Below, piece by piece: positions 1 through 6,858 of a DNA stretch of 14,351 bases (position 1 is the first letter of the stretch; every line of letters starts with the position of its first letter). A program made the translations under genes and the position numbers. Source of the DNA: Alphaproteobacteria bacterium (GTDB taxonomy: Bacteria; Myxococcota_A; UBA796; GCA-2862545). Below the pieces are notes generated by a model. The model ran no database searches and was not told where the DNA came from. It was given only the letters and a program-made list of their open reading frames with translations. The stretch spans positions 1 through 14,351 of the forward strand of contig JACKEQ010000064.1 of the NCBI GenBank assembly GCA_020632885.1. The letters run 5' to 3'.

Positions 1-1353
1 TTCGCCTTCGAGCCCCTCGACACCACCATCGAGGACGGCCTCGCCATCGCGCACACGTCGACGTTCGGGGTGGTCTTCCTCGCCTCCACCGAGCCGAACA
101 TCGTGGGTCCGGGCCCTCGTCCAGAGCTTCCGGATGGCCCCACGCCCACCGCAGGCACCCTGTTCGACTGTCCGTCGGGCGGCGTCGTCGACCTCACACA
201 CCTCCAGGACACCGCCGCGCCCGCACCCACCACGACGGAGTGCCCCGAAGGGGTGGGCGCGCGCATCGGCGAGACGCTCTACGCCGATCTGCACGGGGCC
301 CTGGCTGCGGTCGAGCAGGGCCAGACGGTGGAGATCTGCCCCGGCATCCACGAGGGCCCCTTCGCCTATGTCATGCCCGAGGACGTCACCCTCGAGGGCA
401 TCGCCCCCGAACGAGAGGCCACCGTGCTCACCGCGCGGCTCCTGGGCTCCGTGCTCCAGGGTCGGGACCTCACGCTGCGGAGGCTCACGATCCGCCGCGG
501 GTACAGTCGGGACATCGGGGGCGGAGCGCAGGTGCTCACCCTGGTGGCAGACGATGTCGTCTTCCTGCAGAACGTGGCGTGCAGCCTGGGCGGGGGAGCT
601 GGAACGAGCTTCGGGCCATCGAGGATCATCGGCAGCCTGTTCGAGGCCAACGTCGCACGCGACGTTGGGGCAGGCTTGGCCTACATCTCCCTGGCCCCCC
701 CCTCGGCCGGCGGGCTCGAGGTGGTCGGGACCACCTTCCGTGCCAACGCCGCCGAGAGAGGTGCCGGCGCCTGGCTGTTCGGGGGGGGAGAGGCGATCCG
801 CGTCGTCGACAGCGCATTCGACGCCAACACGAGCCGCTCCCGGGGTGGGGGGCTCTCCATCGAGAACGAGCGTCATGGGATCCTCCAGGTCCTCGGCTCC
901 ACATTCACGGCCAACGTCGCTGGTGAGCACGGCGGCGCGATCGAGCACTACCACTACGAAGACACGGGGTTCGATCCCCGACCCACCACGCCCGCCACGC
1001 TCGTGATCGAAGGCGGGAGCTTCGTGGGCAACCAGGCGGGGACGTCGGGCGGAGCCCTGCTCCTCCAGCCCCGCCTGCCCGGAGACGCCATCCGCCTCAC
1101 CGACTCGGTGTTCACCGCCAACACCGCGCCTACGGGCGCCGCGCTCCACCTCCCCATGACGCCGGGGGCCACGCAGGGCGCCTACGTGTTCGCCGGACTC
1201 GACCTCGACCAGCCCGAGGCCTGCGCCTTCGATGTGGAGGCGCCCGTCGACTGGCCCATCACCCTGGCCTTCACGGACCTGACCCTCGTGGGCGACGAGC
1301 CCATCTGCCTCGAGAACGCCACCGCCACCCTGGACGGCCAGCCCTACCCCTGA
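1..1353 (+). CDS. right-handed beta-helix / Pmp-like repeat protein, 5' end outside window
   Basis: The frame is open from base 1 to a TGA at 1351-1353, so this is the C-terminal 450 residues of a longer protein; its signal peptide and true start are not visible. A GTG at 70 is only an internal codon candidate. The segment near 268-350 (ETLYADLHGALA, then a CPGIHEG turn) resembles the entry of parallel beta-helix domains. From 562 onward there are seven FxxN motifs, most followed 6-10 residues later by GGA/GGG/GAG, the signature of chlamydial-type polymorphic membrane proteins and bacterial beta-helix surface proteins. No autotransporter barrel follows; the protein ends about 70 residues after the last repeat. 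Likely secreted or surface exposed, function unknown. Its 3' end overlaps the convergent pseudouridine synthase gene by 10 bases. Confidence 0.8.
   Translation, partial: FAFEPLDTTIEDGLAIAHTSTFGVVFLASTEPNIVGPGPRPELPDGPTPTAGTLFDCPSGGVVDLTHLQDTAAPAPTTTECPEGVGARIGETLYADLHGALAAVEQGQTVEICPGIHEGPFAYVMPEDVTLEGIAPEREATVLTARLLGSVLQGRDLTLRRLTIRRGYSRDIGGGAQVLTLVADDVVFLQNVACSLGGGAGTSFGPSRIIGSLFEANVARDVGAGLAYISLAPPSAGGLEVVGTTFRANAAERGAGAWLFGGGEAIRVVDSAFDANTSRSRGGGLSIENERHGILQVLGSTFTANVAGEHGGAIEHYHYEDTGFDPRPTTPATLVIEGGSFVGNQAGTSGGALLLQPRLPGDAIRLTDSVFTANTAPTGAALHLPMTPGATQGAYVFAGLDLDQPEACAFDVEAPVDWPITLAFTDLTLVGDEPICLENATATLDGQPYP
562..1149 (+). repeat. seven FxxN...GG(A/G) beta-helix protein repeats
   Basis: FxxN tetrapeptides begin at bases 562 (FLQN), 640 (FEAN), 736 (FRAN), 817 (FDAN), 904 (FTAN), 1021 (FVGN) and 1111 (FTAN). 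The spacing is 78, 96, 81, 87, 117 and 90 bases, that is 26-39 residues per coil pair. Each Asn is followed by a small-residue stretch and a Gly-rich GGG, GAG, GGA or GAA motif. The repeat exists at protein level only; the DNA copies are diverged. Confidence 0.75.
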
Positions 1354-1943
1354 GCCCAGGGCGCCGGCACCTCGAACGCCAGCTCCTCGCCCGTGAGCGG
1401 GTGCACGAGCTCCAGGCGGGCCGCGTGCAGCCCCAGGCGGTCCCAGGGACGCGCGAGATCCCCGCCGTACCGACGGTCGCCGAGCAGCGGGGTGCCGTTC
1501 ATGGCCGCGTGCACCCGGATCTGGTGCGTGCGCCCGGTGTGCAGGCGGCAGACCACCGCGGTGACCCCGTCGGGCCGGGCCTCTTCGACCTCCACGTCCG
1601 TGCGGGCCCGCTTGCCGTCGACGTCCCACGACCAGGTGCCCGCGTCCACGTGACCCTCGCACAGGGCAGCGTACGTCCGGCGCACCCGGTGCTCCCGGAA
1701 GGCGCGGGCCAGCCCCGCGTTGGCGCGACGATCGAGGGCCAGCACGAGCAGCCCGGACGCCCGCCGATCGAGCCGATGGTGCAGCCCGACGTACGCCTCC
1801 GTCCGGCAGAGCAGCTCGTAGACCCCGTCGTCACCGCCCTTCGTGCGCTGGCTCGGCAGGCCGGCCGGCTTGTCGACGACCACCAGCGCACCGTCGCGCC
1901 AGACCTCCCGGAGCTCAGAGCTCACGGCGGTTCTGCAGGGCAC
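1344..1943 (-). CDS. RluA-family pseudouridine synthase
   Basis: Isomerises uridine to pseudouridine in rRNA or tRNA; the target cannot be read from sequence. The 199-residue protein has VVVDKPAGLP near 21-30, the catalytic motif HRLDRRASG (Asp59), and RTHQIRVH at 138-145 followed by GTPLLGDRRYG, all hallmarks of the RluA/RluC/RluD family. It has no N-terminal S4 domain, so it resembles short RluA-type enzymes. The start is uncertain: GTG at 1943 gives the longest form, while GTG at 1925 overlaps the recR stop by 11 bases and fits translational coupling. Neither has a clear Shine-Dalgarno sequence. It is the last gene of the minus-strand run, and its TAG lies inside the end of the convergent beta-helix gene. 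Confidence 0.9.
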   Translation of the reverse strand: MPCRTAVSSELREVWRDGALVVVDKPAGLPSQRTKGGDDGVYELLCRTEAYVGLHHRLDRRASGLLVLALDRRANAGLARAFREHRVRRTYAALCEGHVDAGTWSWDVDGKRARTDVEVEEARPDGVTAVVCRLHTGRTHQIRVHAAMNGTPLLGDRRYGGDLARPWDRLGLHAARLELVHPLTGEELAFEVPAPWAQG

Positions 1944-2499
1944 GCGCGAGGCTCACGGCGTCCGCGTACTCGATCTCCGTGCCCACGCTGATCCCGTGGG
2001 CCAGGCGCGTCACCCGCACGCCGAGCGGCTGGAGCAGACGGCCCAGGTAGAGCGCCGTGGCGTCGCCCTCCACGTCCGGATCGGTGGCCAGGATGACCTC
2101 CGAGACCCCGCCGAGACGCGCCAGGAGCTCGCGGATCCGGAGCTGGTCGGGACCGATGCCGTCCAGCGGCGCGATGGCCCCGTGCAGCACGTGGTAACGA
2201 CCGCGATACTCCCCGGACCGCTCGAAGGCCAGGATGTCCTGCGGGTGCTCCACCACACACACGGTGTCGTGCTGGCGCCGCGGATCCGCGCAGAGGGCGC
2301 ACGGGTCCGACGAGGTGAGGTTGCAGCACTGGCTGCACGGGTGGATGCCGTCCTCGAGACCCAGCAGGGCCTCGGCGATGGCGTGCGCCGTGCCCGGCTG
2401 GGCGTTGAGCATCCAGTAGACGAGCCGCGTGGCGGTCTTCTCCCCGATGCCCGGCAGCCGCTTGAGCTGCTGGACGGCGCTCGCGATCGGGTCGGGCAC
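1915..2499 (-). CDS. recR: recombination mediator protein RecR
   Basis: RecR works with RecF and RecO to load RecA on gapped single-stranded DNA. The 194-residue length is typical. Visible in order: helix-hairpin-helix LPGIGEKTATRL near 15-26; four-Cys zinc finger with C55, C58, C67 and C70; Toprim domain beginning VVEHPQDIL near 82-90 with the acidic ATDPDVEGDAT segment at 138-148; and the C-terminal GTEIEYAD motif at 173-180. The GTG start at 2499 shares a base with the TAG of the upstream ybaB-like gene (TAGTG), so translation is probably coupled. dnaX-ybaB-recR is a widely conserved order. No RecO or RecF is in the window. Confidence 0.97.
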   Translation of the reverse strand: MPDPIASAVQQLKRLPGIGEKTATRLVYWMLNAQPGTAHAIAEALLGLEDGIHPCSQCCNLTSSDPCALCADPRRQHDTVCVVEHPQDILAFERSGEYRGRYHVLHGAIAPLDGIGPDQLRIRELLARLGGVSEVILATDPDVEGDATALYLGRLLQPLGVRVTRLAHGISVGTEIEYADAVSLARALQNRREL

Positions 2500-2819
2500 T
2501 AGAAGCCGAGCAGGCCCGGCGGGATGGGGAGGCCACCGGTCATGGCCTGCATGCCGTCCTTCATGGAGTCCCGCGCCTGACGCAGGGCCTCGTTGGTGGC
2601 GGCGCGCACGAGGTCCTCGAGGAGCTCGCGGTCCTCGGACGCCTCCTGGGCGATGGACACGCTCTCCACCAGGAAGTCACCCGTGACCACGACCTTCACG
2701 AGGCCGCCGCCCGCGGTGCCCTCGCAGCGGAGGGCCTTCTGGCGGGCCTGCATGTCGGCCATCTTCTGCTGGAAGCCACCGAGGAGCCCGGCGAGGTTCC
2801 CGAAGTCGAACTGGTCCAT
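2499..2819 (-). CDS. ybaB: YbaB/EbfC family nucleoid-associated protein
   Basis: A small DNA-binding nucleoid protein of the YbaB/EbfC family, normally a dimer. The N-terminal part (GGFQQKMADMQARQKAL) is a helix; a beta region with GGGLVKVVVTGDFLVESVSI follows; then a second helix carries LEDLVRAATNEAL. The conserved family pattern of an A-G-G-G-L-V-K-V strand and a D-L-V-x-A-A-x-N-x-A helix is present. I chose ATG at 2819 because GGAGAG lies about 6 bases upstream; an ATG at 2831 would add four residues and overlap dnaX by 11 bases. It lies 1 base after the dnaX tau stop and directly before recR, the standard neighbourhood for this family. Confidence 0.93.
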   Translation of the reverse strand: MDQFDFGNLAGLLGGFQQKMADMQARQKALRCEGTAGGGLVKVVVTGDFLVESVSIAQEASEDRELLEDLVRAATNEALRQARDSMKDGMQAMTGGLPIPPGLLGF

Positions 2820-2820
2820 C

Positions 2821-4613
2821 TCACTCTCCATCCGTCAGGGGGACAGCCCGGAGGAGCGTGGCTCCCAGCGCGTCGACGACACGCTTCACGTCCGGGTCGG
2901 CGAGCACCTTGCGCGCGAGGGCCTTCTGGCGGTCGTTCTCGGTGCCGGTGTCGGGCAACGCGTCCACGTCGACCTTCACGCGCTCGCCATAATGCCGGGC
3001 CACGAGTTCCACAACCGTGGGGTCGCGCAGCGCGCGCCTACCCTCGGCGAGCTCGCGGCCGCCGTGCAGGGCCACCGTGAGCGTGCCACGATCGAGGGTG
3101 GCCCTGCCCTTCGCCAGCACCGCGGCAGACCCGCCCATCTTCTCGAGGTCGACCACCAGCCCCTCCCACGGGCCCCGCTTCGCGGCGCGGGCGGGCGCGC
3201 GGAACATCCCTGGCGGCTCCGGTGGCAGCTCGGGGGGCGCGTGGTGGACCTCCGGAGGGTCCGGAGGTGCCGGGGGCATCTCGGGGGGGCGGCGCTCCGG
3301 ACGCGGTGCAGGCGGGCGTGGCGGCGGCGGACGTCGCTCCGGAGGCGCGGGACGCTGGTCGCCCTGGGGCCTTGCGGGCTCCGGCGGCGGCGGGCGTCGT
3401 GCGGGCGGGGGGGACGTCGTCGTCAGCGCGGGGCGCGGCGCGTCCCCTCGGCTTTTCCCGGCGTGCGGGTCCTCCGCTCGAGCTCCTCGAGGCGACGCAC
3501 GAGCTGACCGAGGGGCTGGGCCGAGCGCGGGGTGGCCAGCCGCACGGCGGCCATCTCGAGCACCAGGCGCGGCCGGGGCGCCCGGGAGACCTGGTCGTGC
3601 ACGTCGATCAGGGCGTCGAACAGGCGGTGGAGCTGCTCGGGCTCGGCGTCCTTCACGATGGCCACGAGCGCCTCCGCCTCGTCCTCCGCGATGTCGACGA
3701 AGCGCGCGCTCTCGGGCGACAGCCGCAGGAACGTGGCGTTGCGGAGGACCTCGAGCAGCTCCTCGCTGAACTGGGTGAGCTCGAAGCCGTAGCCGTAGAC
3801 CGTGTCGATGGCCTCGAGGACCTTTGCCGGCTCGCCCTTCACCATGCCCTCGAGGGTGGAGTGGAGGATGCGACGGTCGATGAGCCCGAGGATCTCGGAG
3901 ACCTCGCGGTCCGTGACGGCCTTGCTGGTGCCGAAGGAGATCACCTTGTCGAGCAGCGACTGGGCGTCGCGCATGGACCCCTCGCCGGCCCGCGCGATGA
4001 GGCGCAGGCTGGCGTCCGAGATCTCGGTGCCCTCCGCGTCGGCGATCTCGCGGAGCCGCTCCACCACGCCCCGCACGGGGATGCGCTTGAAGTCGAAGCG
4101 CTGCACGCGGGACAGGATGGTGTCGGGGATCTTCGCGGGCTCGGTGGTGGCGAACAGGAACACCACGTGGGCCGGCGGCTCCTCGAGGGTCTTCAGGAGC
4201 GCGTTGAAGGCCGCCCGGGTGAGCATGTGGACCTCGTCCACGAGGTAGACCTTGTAGCGGCCCTGGGTGGGCAGGTACGCCACGGTCTCCCGGAGCTCGC
4301 GCACGTCGTCCACGCCGTTGTTCGAGGCGCCGTCGATCTCGATGAGGTCCGGCGAGGTGCCCGAGGCGATCGAGCGGCACGGCACACACTCCCCGCAGGG
4401 CGTGGGCGTGGGCCCGTTCACGCACGACAGCGACTTGGCGAGCGCACGCGCGGCCGTGGTCTTGCCGACGCCGCGGGCCCCGCAGAACAGGTAGGCGTGG
4501 TGGATCCGGTTGCGCTCGAGGGCGTTCTGGAGCGTGCGGGTGACGTGCTCCTGACCGACGATCCCGGCGAAGGTCGCGGGCCGGTACTTCCGGGCGATGG
4601 CGAGGTAGGACAA
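2821..4613 (-). CDS. dnaX: DNA polymerase III subunit tau, made by -1 frameshift (4613-3453 joined to 3453-2821)
   Basis: Tau is the clamp-loader subunit that also ties DNA polymerase cores to the helicase. Residues 1-387 come from the frame starting at TTG 4613; after decoding GGA-AAA the ribosome would slip back one base and read 210 more codons to TGA at 2823-2821, total 597 residues. The tail has a Pro/Arg-rich linker of about 80 residues and then a folded-looking domain of about 115 residues including VVELVARHYGERVKV and KRVVDALGATL, which resembles the C-terminal polymerase-binding part of known tau proteins. The -1 frame past the slip keeps strong G/C third positions, has no stop until 2823, and ends 1 base before the ybaB start, so it looks like real coding sequence. 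An assembly indel is the alternative but would have to fall exactly at a slippery site. Confidence 0.82.
3410..3475 (-). promoter_or_regulatory. dnaX: programmed -1 ribosomal frameshift signal in dnaX
   Basis: Read on the minus strand. A Shine-Dalgarno-like GGAGG at 3475-3471 is followed after 11 bases by the slippery heptamer G-GGA-AAA at 3459-3453, with GGA and AAA exactly in the zero frame. After a 5-base spacer, GGGGACG (3447-3441) can pair with CGTCCCC (3416-3410) as a 7-bp stem; the enclosed 24 bases can form a further GCG/CGC hairpin, and GGGG can alternatively pair with CCCC at 3433-3430. The zero-frame TGA lies in the loop. The order and spacing match the three known elements of E. 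coli dnaX (upstream SD, A-AAA-AAG, downstream hairpin). Stem strength was judged by eye. Confidence 0.8.
3423..4613 (-). CDS. dnaX: DNA polymerase III subunit gamma form, zero-frame product
   Basis: AAA+ ATPase of the clamp loader. Normal decoding stops at TGA 3425-3423 after 396 residues, close in content to E. coli gamma (domains I-III only). Visible: RKYRPATFAGIVGQEHV near the N terminus; Walker A GARGVGKT at 45-52; zinc-binding Cys64, Cys73, Cys76 and Cys79; Walker B/DExH LVDEVH at 124-129; LLKTLEEPP at 139-147; the SRC arginine-finger motif as SRVQRF (168-173, Cys replaced by Val, Arg169 kept); and sensor-2 GEGSMRDAQSLLD at 210-222. TTG start is supported by GGAG 5 bases upstream. Only nine residues follow the slip codons GGA-AAA (386-387), so the two forms share nearly all of this protein. 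Confidence 0.95.
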   Translation of the reverse strand: MSYLAIARKYRPATFAGIVGQEHVTRTLQNALERNRIHHAYLFCGARGVGKTTAARALAKSLSCVNGPTPTPCGECVPCRSIASGTSPDLIEIDGASNNGVDDVRELRETVAYLPTQGRYKVYLVDEVHMLTRAAFNALLKTLEEPPAHVVFLFATTEPAKIPDTILSRVQRFDFKRIPVRGVVERLREIADAEGTEISDASLRLIARAGEGSMRDAQSLLDKVISFGTSKAVTDREVSEILGLIDRRILHSTLEGMVKGEPAKVLEAIDTVYGYGFELTQFSEELLEVLRNATFLRLSPESARFVDIAEDEAEALVAIVKDAEPEQLHRLFDALIDVHDQVSRAPRPRLVLEMAAVRLATPRSAQPLGQLVRRLEELERRTRTPGKAEGTRRAPR

Positions 4614-4649
4614 GGGCGCTCCGAGGGGAGCCTCCGGTATCCCGTGACG

Positions 4650-5189
4650 TCAGGGCGTGCGCTTCTTCCGGACGGGCTTCACCTGGACGGGCGGCGGCCG
4701 GTCGTCCACCACGCGCATCGGAGCCCCGCCCAGGCGGGTGATCGGGGTGTCCTTCGGCGGGACGAAGGGCTGGACGGGCTCCGCCTCGACCTCCGGGATG
4801 GGGTCGGTGGTGGTGGGCGTCTCGGCCGGCGCGAACCAGCTCGCGACCCACTCCACCAACGAGCCCGTCTCCGCCGAGCCGGACGCGAAGGCAGGCGTCC
4901 CGAGCCCCAGCAGACCCGCCGCCGTCGCCAGCCGCCGGAGCCGGCCGGACGGTCGCAGCGAGCGCCCGCGGGGCTCGGGACGGAAGAGCACGGTGTCGTT
5001 CCAGACGTCCATCTGGATGCAGGCGGTGGGGTTCGCGTCCAGGAAGCCCCGCGCCTCGCGCTCCGTCATCTGGGAGATGTCGGTGACGGTCTTCTGGCAC
5101 TGACGACAGAAGCGCCGGCAGCCGGTGCCGTCCATGGCGTCCCAGGGCACGGAGCAGGGGTCGGGGATGGAGAGCTCGTCGGTCCGCAT
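4650..5189 (-). CDS. small Cys-motif membrane protein, unknown function
   Basis: The 179-residue product (from ATG 5189; GAGG sits 5 bases upstream, which makes it better than GTG 5195) begins with a pattern I recognise from uncharacterised Myxococcota and Bacteroidota proteins: C-x3-W-x2-M ... FC-x2-C-x3-V-x3-S-x-M-x2-x-EA. Counted from GTG 5195 the residues are Cys14, Trp18, Met21, Cys26, Cys30, Cys33, Ser41, Met43 and Cys59. The Cys set may bind a metal; that is inference. A hydrophobic stretch (LATAAGLLGLGTPAFA, about 89-104) after an Arg-rich segment looks like one membrane span or an internal signal, followed by a Pro-rich, probably extracytoplasmic tail ending in basic KKR. It lies between the anti-sigma factor gene (46-base gap) and dnaX (36-base gap). 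Confidence 0.75.
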   Translation of the reverse strand: MRTDELSIPDPCSVPWDAMDGTGCRRFCRQCQKTVTDISQMTEREARGFLDANPTACIQMDVWNDTVLFRPEPRGRSLRPSGRLRRLATAAGLLGLGTPAFASGSAETGSLVEWVASWFAPAETPTTTDPIPEVEAEPVQPFVPPKDTPITRLGGAPMRVVDDRPPPVQVKPVRKKRTP

Positions 5190-5235
5190 GTTCACCTCGG
5201 ACGGCGAACGCGGTGGACCCGGCGGGCTTACACCC

Positions 5236-6294
5236 TCACTGCGGATCGAACACGCCAGCCCGGATGTCCTCGCCGAGCTGCTCGCCGACCTGGTTCATCC
5301 GCCAGCGCATACGCTGGTCGATCGCCTCGTCCTGGCCGCCCACCACACCGAACGTCAGGAACTTCTCGTCGCGCCCGTCGTTCTTGAAGCCCGAGCCGCT
5401 CGCGGAGACGGCCGCGTCCGGGAACTGATCGTCGAACCACGGCTCCAGGCGCTTCATGAGACCCTCGGTCCACTCCATGGTGTCGGACGTGCCGGTGTAG
5501 CGGAGGGTCGCGAGGCACGGGTACTCCGAGCAGTCCACCCCGCTCACCTCCACGTCCGGGACCTCCGCGATCTGCGCCTTCACGCTCGCCTCGAAGGCAT
5601 CGCGGGTGAAGGCCGAGGGCACCCCGCTCGTCGGCCAGGGCACGGGCTCCCCCTGCCCTGCCGTGAGCTGCCCGCGGACCAGCGCCGCCGCGAACCGCTC
5701 CTCGTCGAGGGCCTTCTTCGTGGCCGCGAGCTCCTCCCGGAGGCGTGCGACCTCCGGGTCCGCGGAGCCCATCGGCGCGACCCCCGCCTCCAGGATCGGC
5801 GCGGCGGACGGGGTCCCGAAGGTCTGCCGCTGCCCCGCGCGCAGCTCGACGGGCTCGGCCCCTCCGGGCCCGGCGTGCACGAGGGCGGACCCCTCGTAGA
5901 CGGCGATGGTGACGGCGACGCCGGCGATGCCGGCCAGGATCTCGCGGGTGAGCATGGGGTCCTCCAGGGTCTCCACCGGCACACCACGCACGACCCCCCG
6001 CTCCGGTTCCACCGCGATGCGCGCACGCCCATCGAGCACGATCCGCGACCCCGGCACCAGCACGTCCATCGCACCGTCCAGCACGACCACCCCGTCCGTC
6101 ACCACCACCGGGCGCTCCGCGGGCATGCCCGCCAGCCAGACGAGCGCCAGAGCAGCGGCGAGCAGCGCGGCCGCCGCGGGCCACCACGTCCGGGGACGCT
6201 CGGTGCGCACGGCGTAGATCCGGTCCGGCAGCGCGGGCGGTGTGGCGTCCTCGGGCAGATCGGCGAGCAGGTCGGTGAGGGTCTCGTCGTTCAC
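5236..6294 (-). CDS. FecR-like anti-sigma factor / membrane sensor
   Basis: Likely holds the adjacent ECF sigma factor at the membrane and releases it on a signal. The short N-terminal cytoplasmic part (1-36) precedes one membrane span (about 38-57). Residues 62-158 have a FecR-like beta pattern, with DGVVVLDGAMDVLVPG, a repeat of short strands and a YEGSALV...LRAGQRQTF end. A charged helical, probably coiled-coil region (179-205) leads to a C-terminal domain with a Cys pair, DCSEYPCLA at 254-262 (Cys255, Cys260), which could form a disulfide in the periplasm. The GTG start overlaps the sigma factor TGA by four bases (GTGA), the usual coupling of such pairs. No classical zinc anti-sigma HxxxCxxC motif is visible. 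Family assignment is moderately sure; the signal is unknown. Confidence 0.75.
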   Translation of the reverse strand: MNDETLTDLLADLPEDATPPALPDRIYAVRTERPRTWWPAAAALLAAALALVWLAGMPAERPVVVTDGVVVLDGAMDVLVPGSRIVLDGRARIAVEPERGVVRGVPVETLEDPMLTREILAGIAGVAVTIAVYEGSALVHAGPGGAEPVELRAGQRQTFGTPSAAPILEAGVAPMGSADPEVARLREELAATKKALDEERFAAALVRGQLTAGQGEPVPWPTSGVPSAFTRDAFEASVKAQIAEVPDVEVSGVDCSEYPCLATLRYTGTSDTMEWTEGLMKRLEPWFDDQFPDAAVSASGSGFKNDGRDEKFLTFGVVGGQDEAIDQRMRWRMNQVGEQLGEDIRAGVFDPQ

Positions 6295-6821
6295 GTGGAC
6301 CTCCCGAGGAGGGCGGCGAGCCGCGCCCTCCCGCGGTGAAGGCGGGACTTGAGGGTGCCGACCGGGAGCCCCGAGTCGGCGGAGAGGGTCGCGAGGTCAC
6401 AGCCGTGCACGTGGTGCTGCACGACCACGAACCGCTGGGCCTCCGGGAGGTCGTCGAGGGCGGCCTCCAGGCGCTCGAGGAGCTCGGCGCGCTCGACGTG
6501 GGCGGGAGCCTCGGGCTCCGTGGGCGGCGCGAGCTCCAGATCGACGACCTCGCCGCGCACGGTGCGCCGACGGTGCCGGTCCACGAGGTGACGCCGCGCG
6601 ACCGTGGTGATCCAGGCCTGCAGGGGCGGCCCGGAGGTGGTGTCGAACCTCGCCAGGCTCCGGAACACCTTCTCCCAGATCTCCTGGTAGGCATCCTCGG
6701 GATGGGGGTCGAGGCGGCGGCACATGCCGAACACGCGGCGACCATGGGCGGCCACGAGGGCCTCCCTGGCGGGCCGATCACCCGCGATGGCGGCGGGCAG
6801 CACGGAAGGATCGAGGGTCAT
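6291..6821 (-). CDS. ECF-type RNA polymerase sigma factor
   Basis: A 176-residue sigma-70 family protein containing only regions 2 and 4, the size and layout of extracytoplasmic-function sigma factors. Region 2 spans about 21-87 with PEDAYQEIWEKVFRSL and the promoter-melting AWITTVARRHLVDRHRRR stretch; an acidic/proline linker follows; region 4 spans about 115-170 with LDDLPEAQRFVVV and the helix-turn-helix LPVGTLKSRLHRGRARL. It starts at ATG 6821 without a clear Shine-Dalgarno sequence, 37 bases after the asparagine-synthase-like gene, and is coupled to the downstream anti-sigma gene. Its target promoters are unknown; no promoter shared among genes in the window could be identified by eye. 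Confidence 0.93.
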   Translation of the reverse strand: MTLDPSVLPAAIAGDRPAREALVAAHGRRVFGMCRRLDPHPEDAYQEIWEKVFRSLARFDTTSGPPLQAWITTVARRHLVDRHRRRTVRGEVVDLELAPPTEPEAPAHVERAELLERLEAALDDLPEAQRFVVVQHHVHGCDLATLSADSGLPVGTLKSRLHRGRARLAALLGRST

Positions 6822-6858
6822 CGCAGGGTGACACGCACGAGCCCCCGGGGAGGTTCCC

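Noticed and set aside
3254..3289. Possible G-quadruplex on the + strand
   Set aside because: Only three clear G tracts of three or more occur in a stretch whose composition is explained by the Pro-rich codons on the other strand.
3407..3413. Miscounted seven-base G/C run as the cause of the dnaX frame break
   Set aside because: On the coding strand the run lies after the zero-frame TGA (3425-3423), so an error there could not bypass that stop.
3454..5100. The upstream part of the -1 frame (open from 5100) as a separate gene
   Set aside because: Upstream of the slip site this frame has no family resemblance and overlays the DnaX ATPase and another gene; only the part after 3453 looks like protein.
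3222..5387. A 721-codon open frame on the + strand opposite dnaX and its neighbours
   Set aside because: It is antisense to well-recognised domains; long stop-free shadow frames are expected at about 70 % GC, and its low-complexity Arg/Gly/Ala/Val sequence resembles no family.
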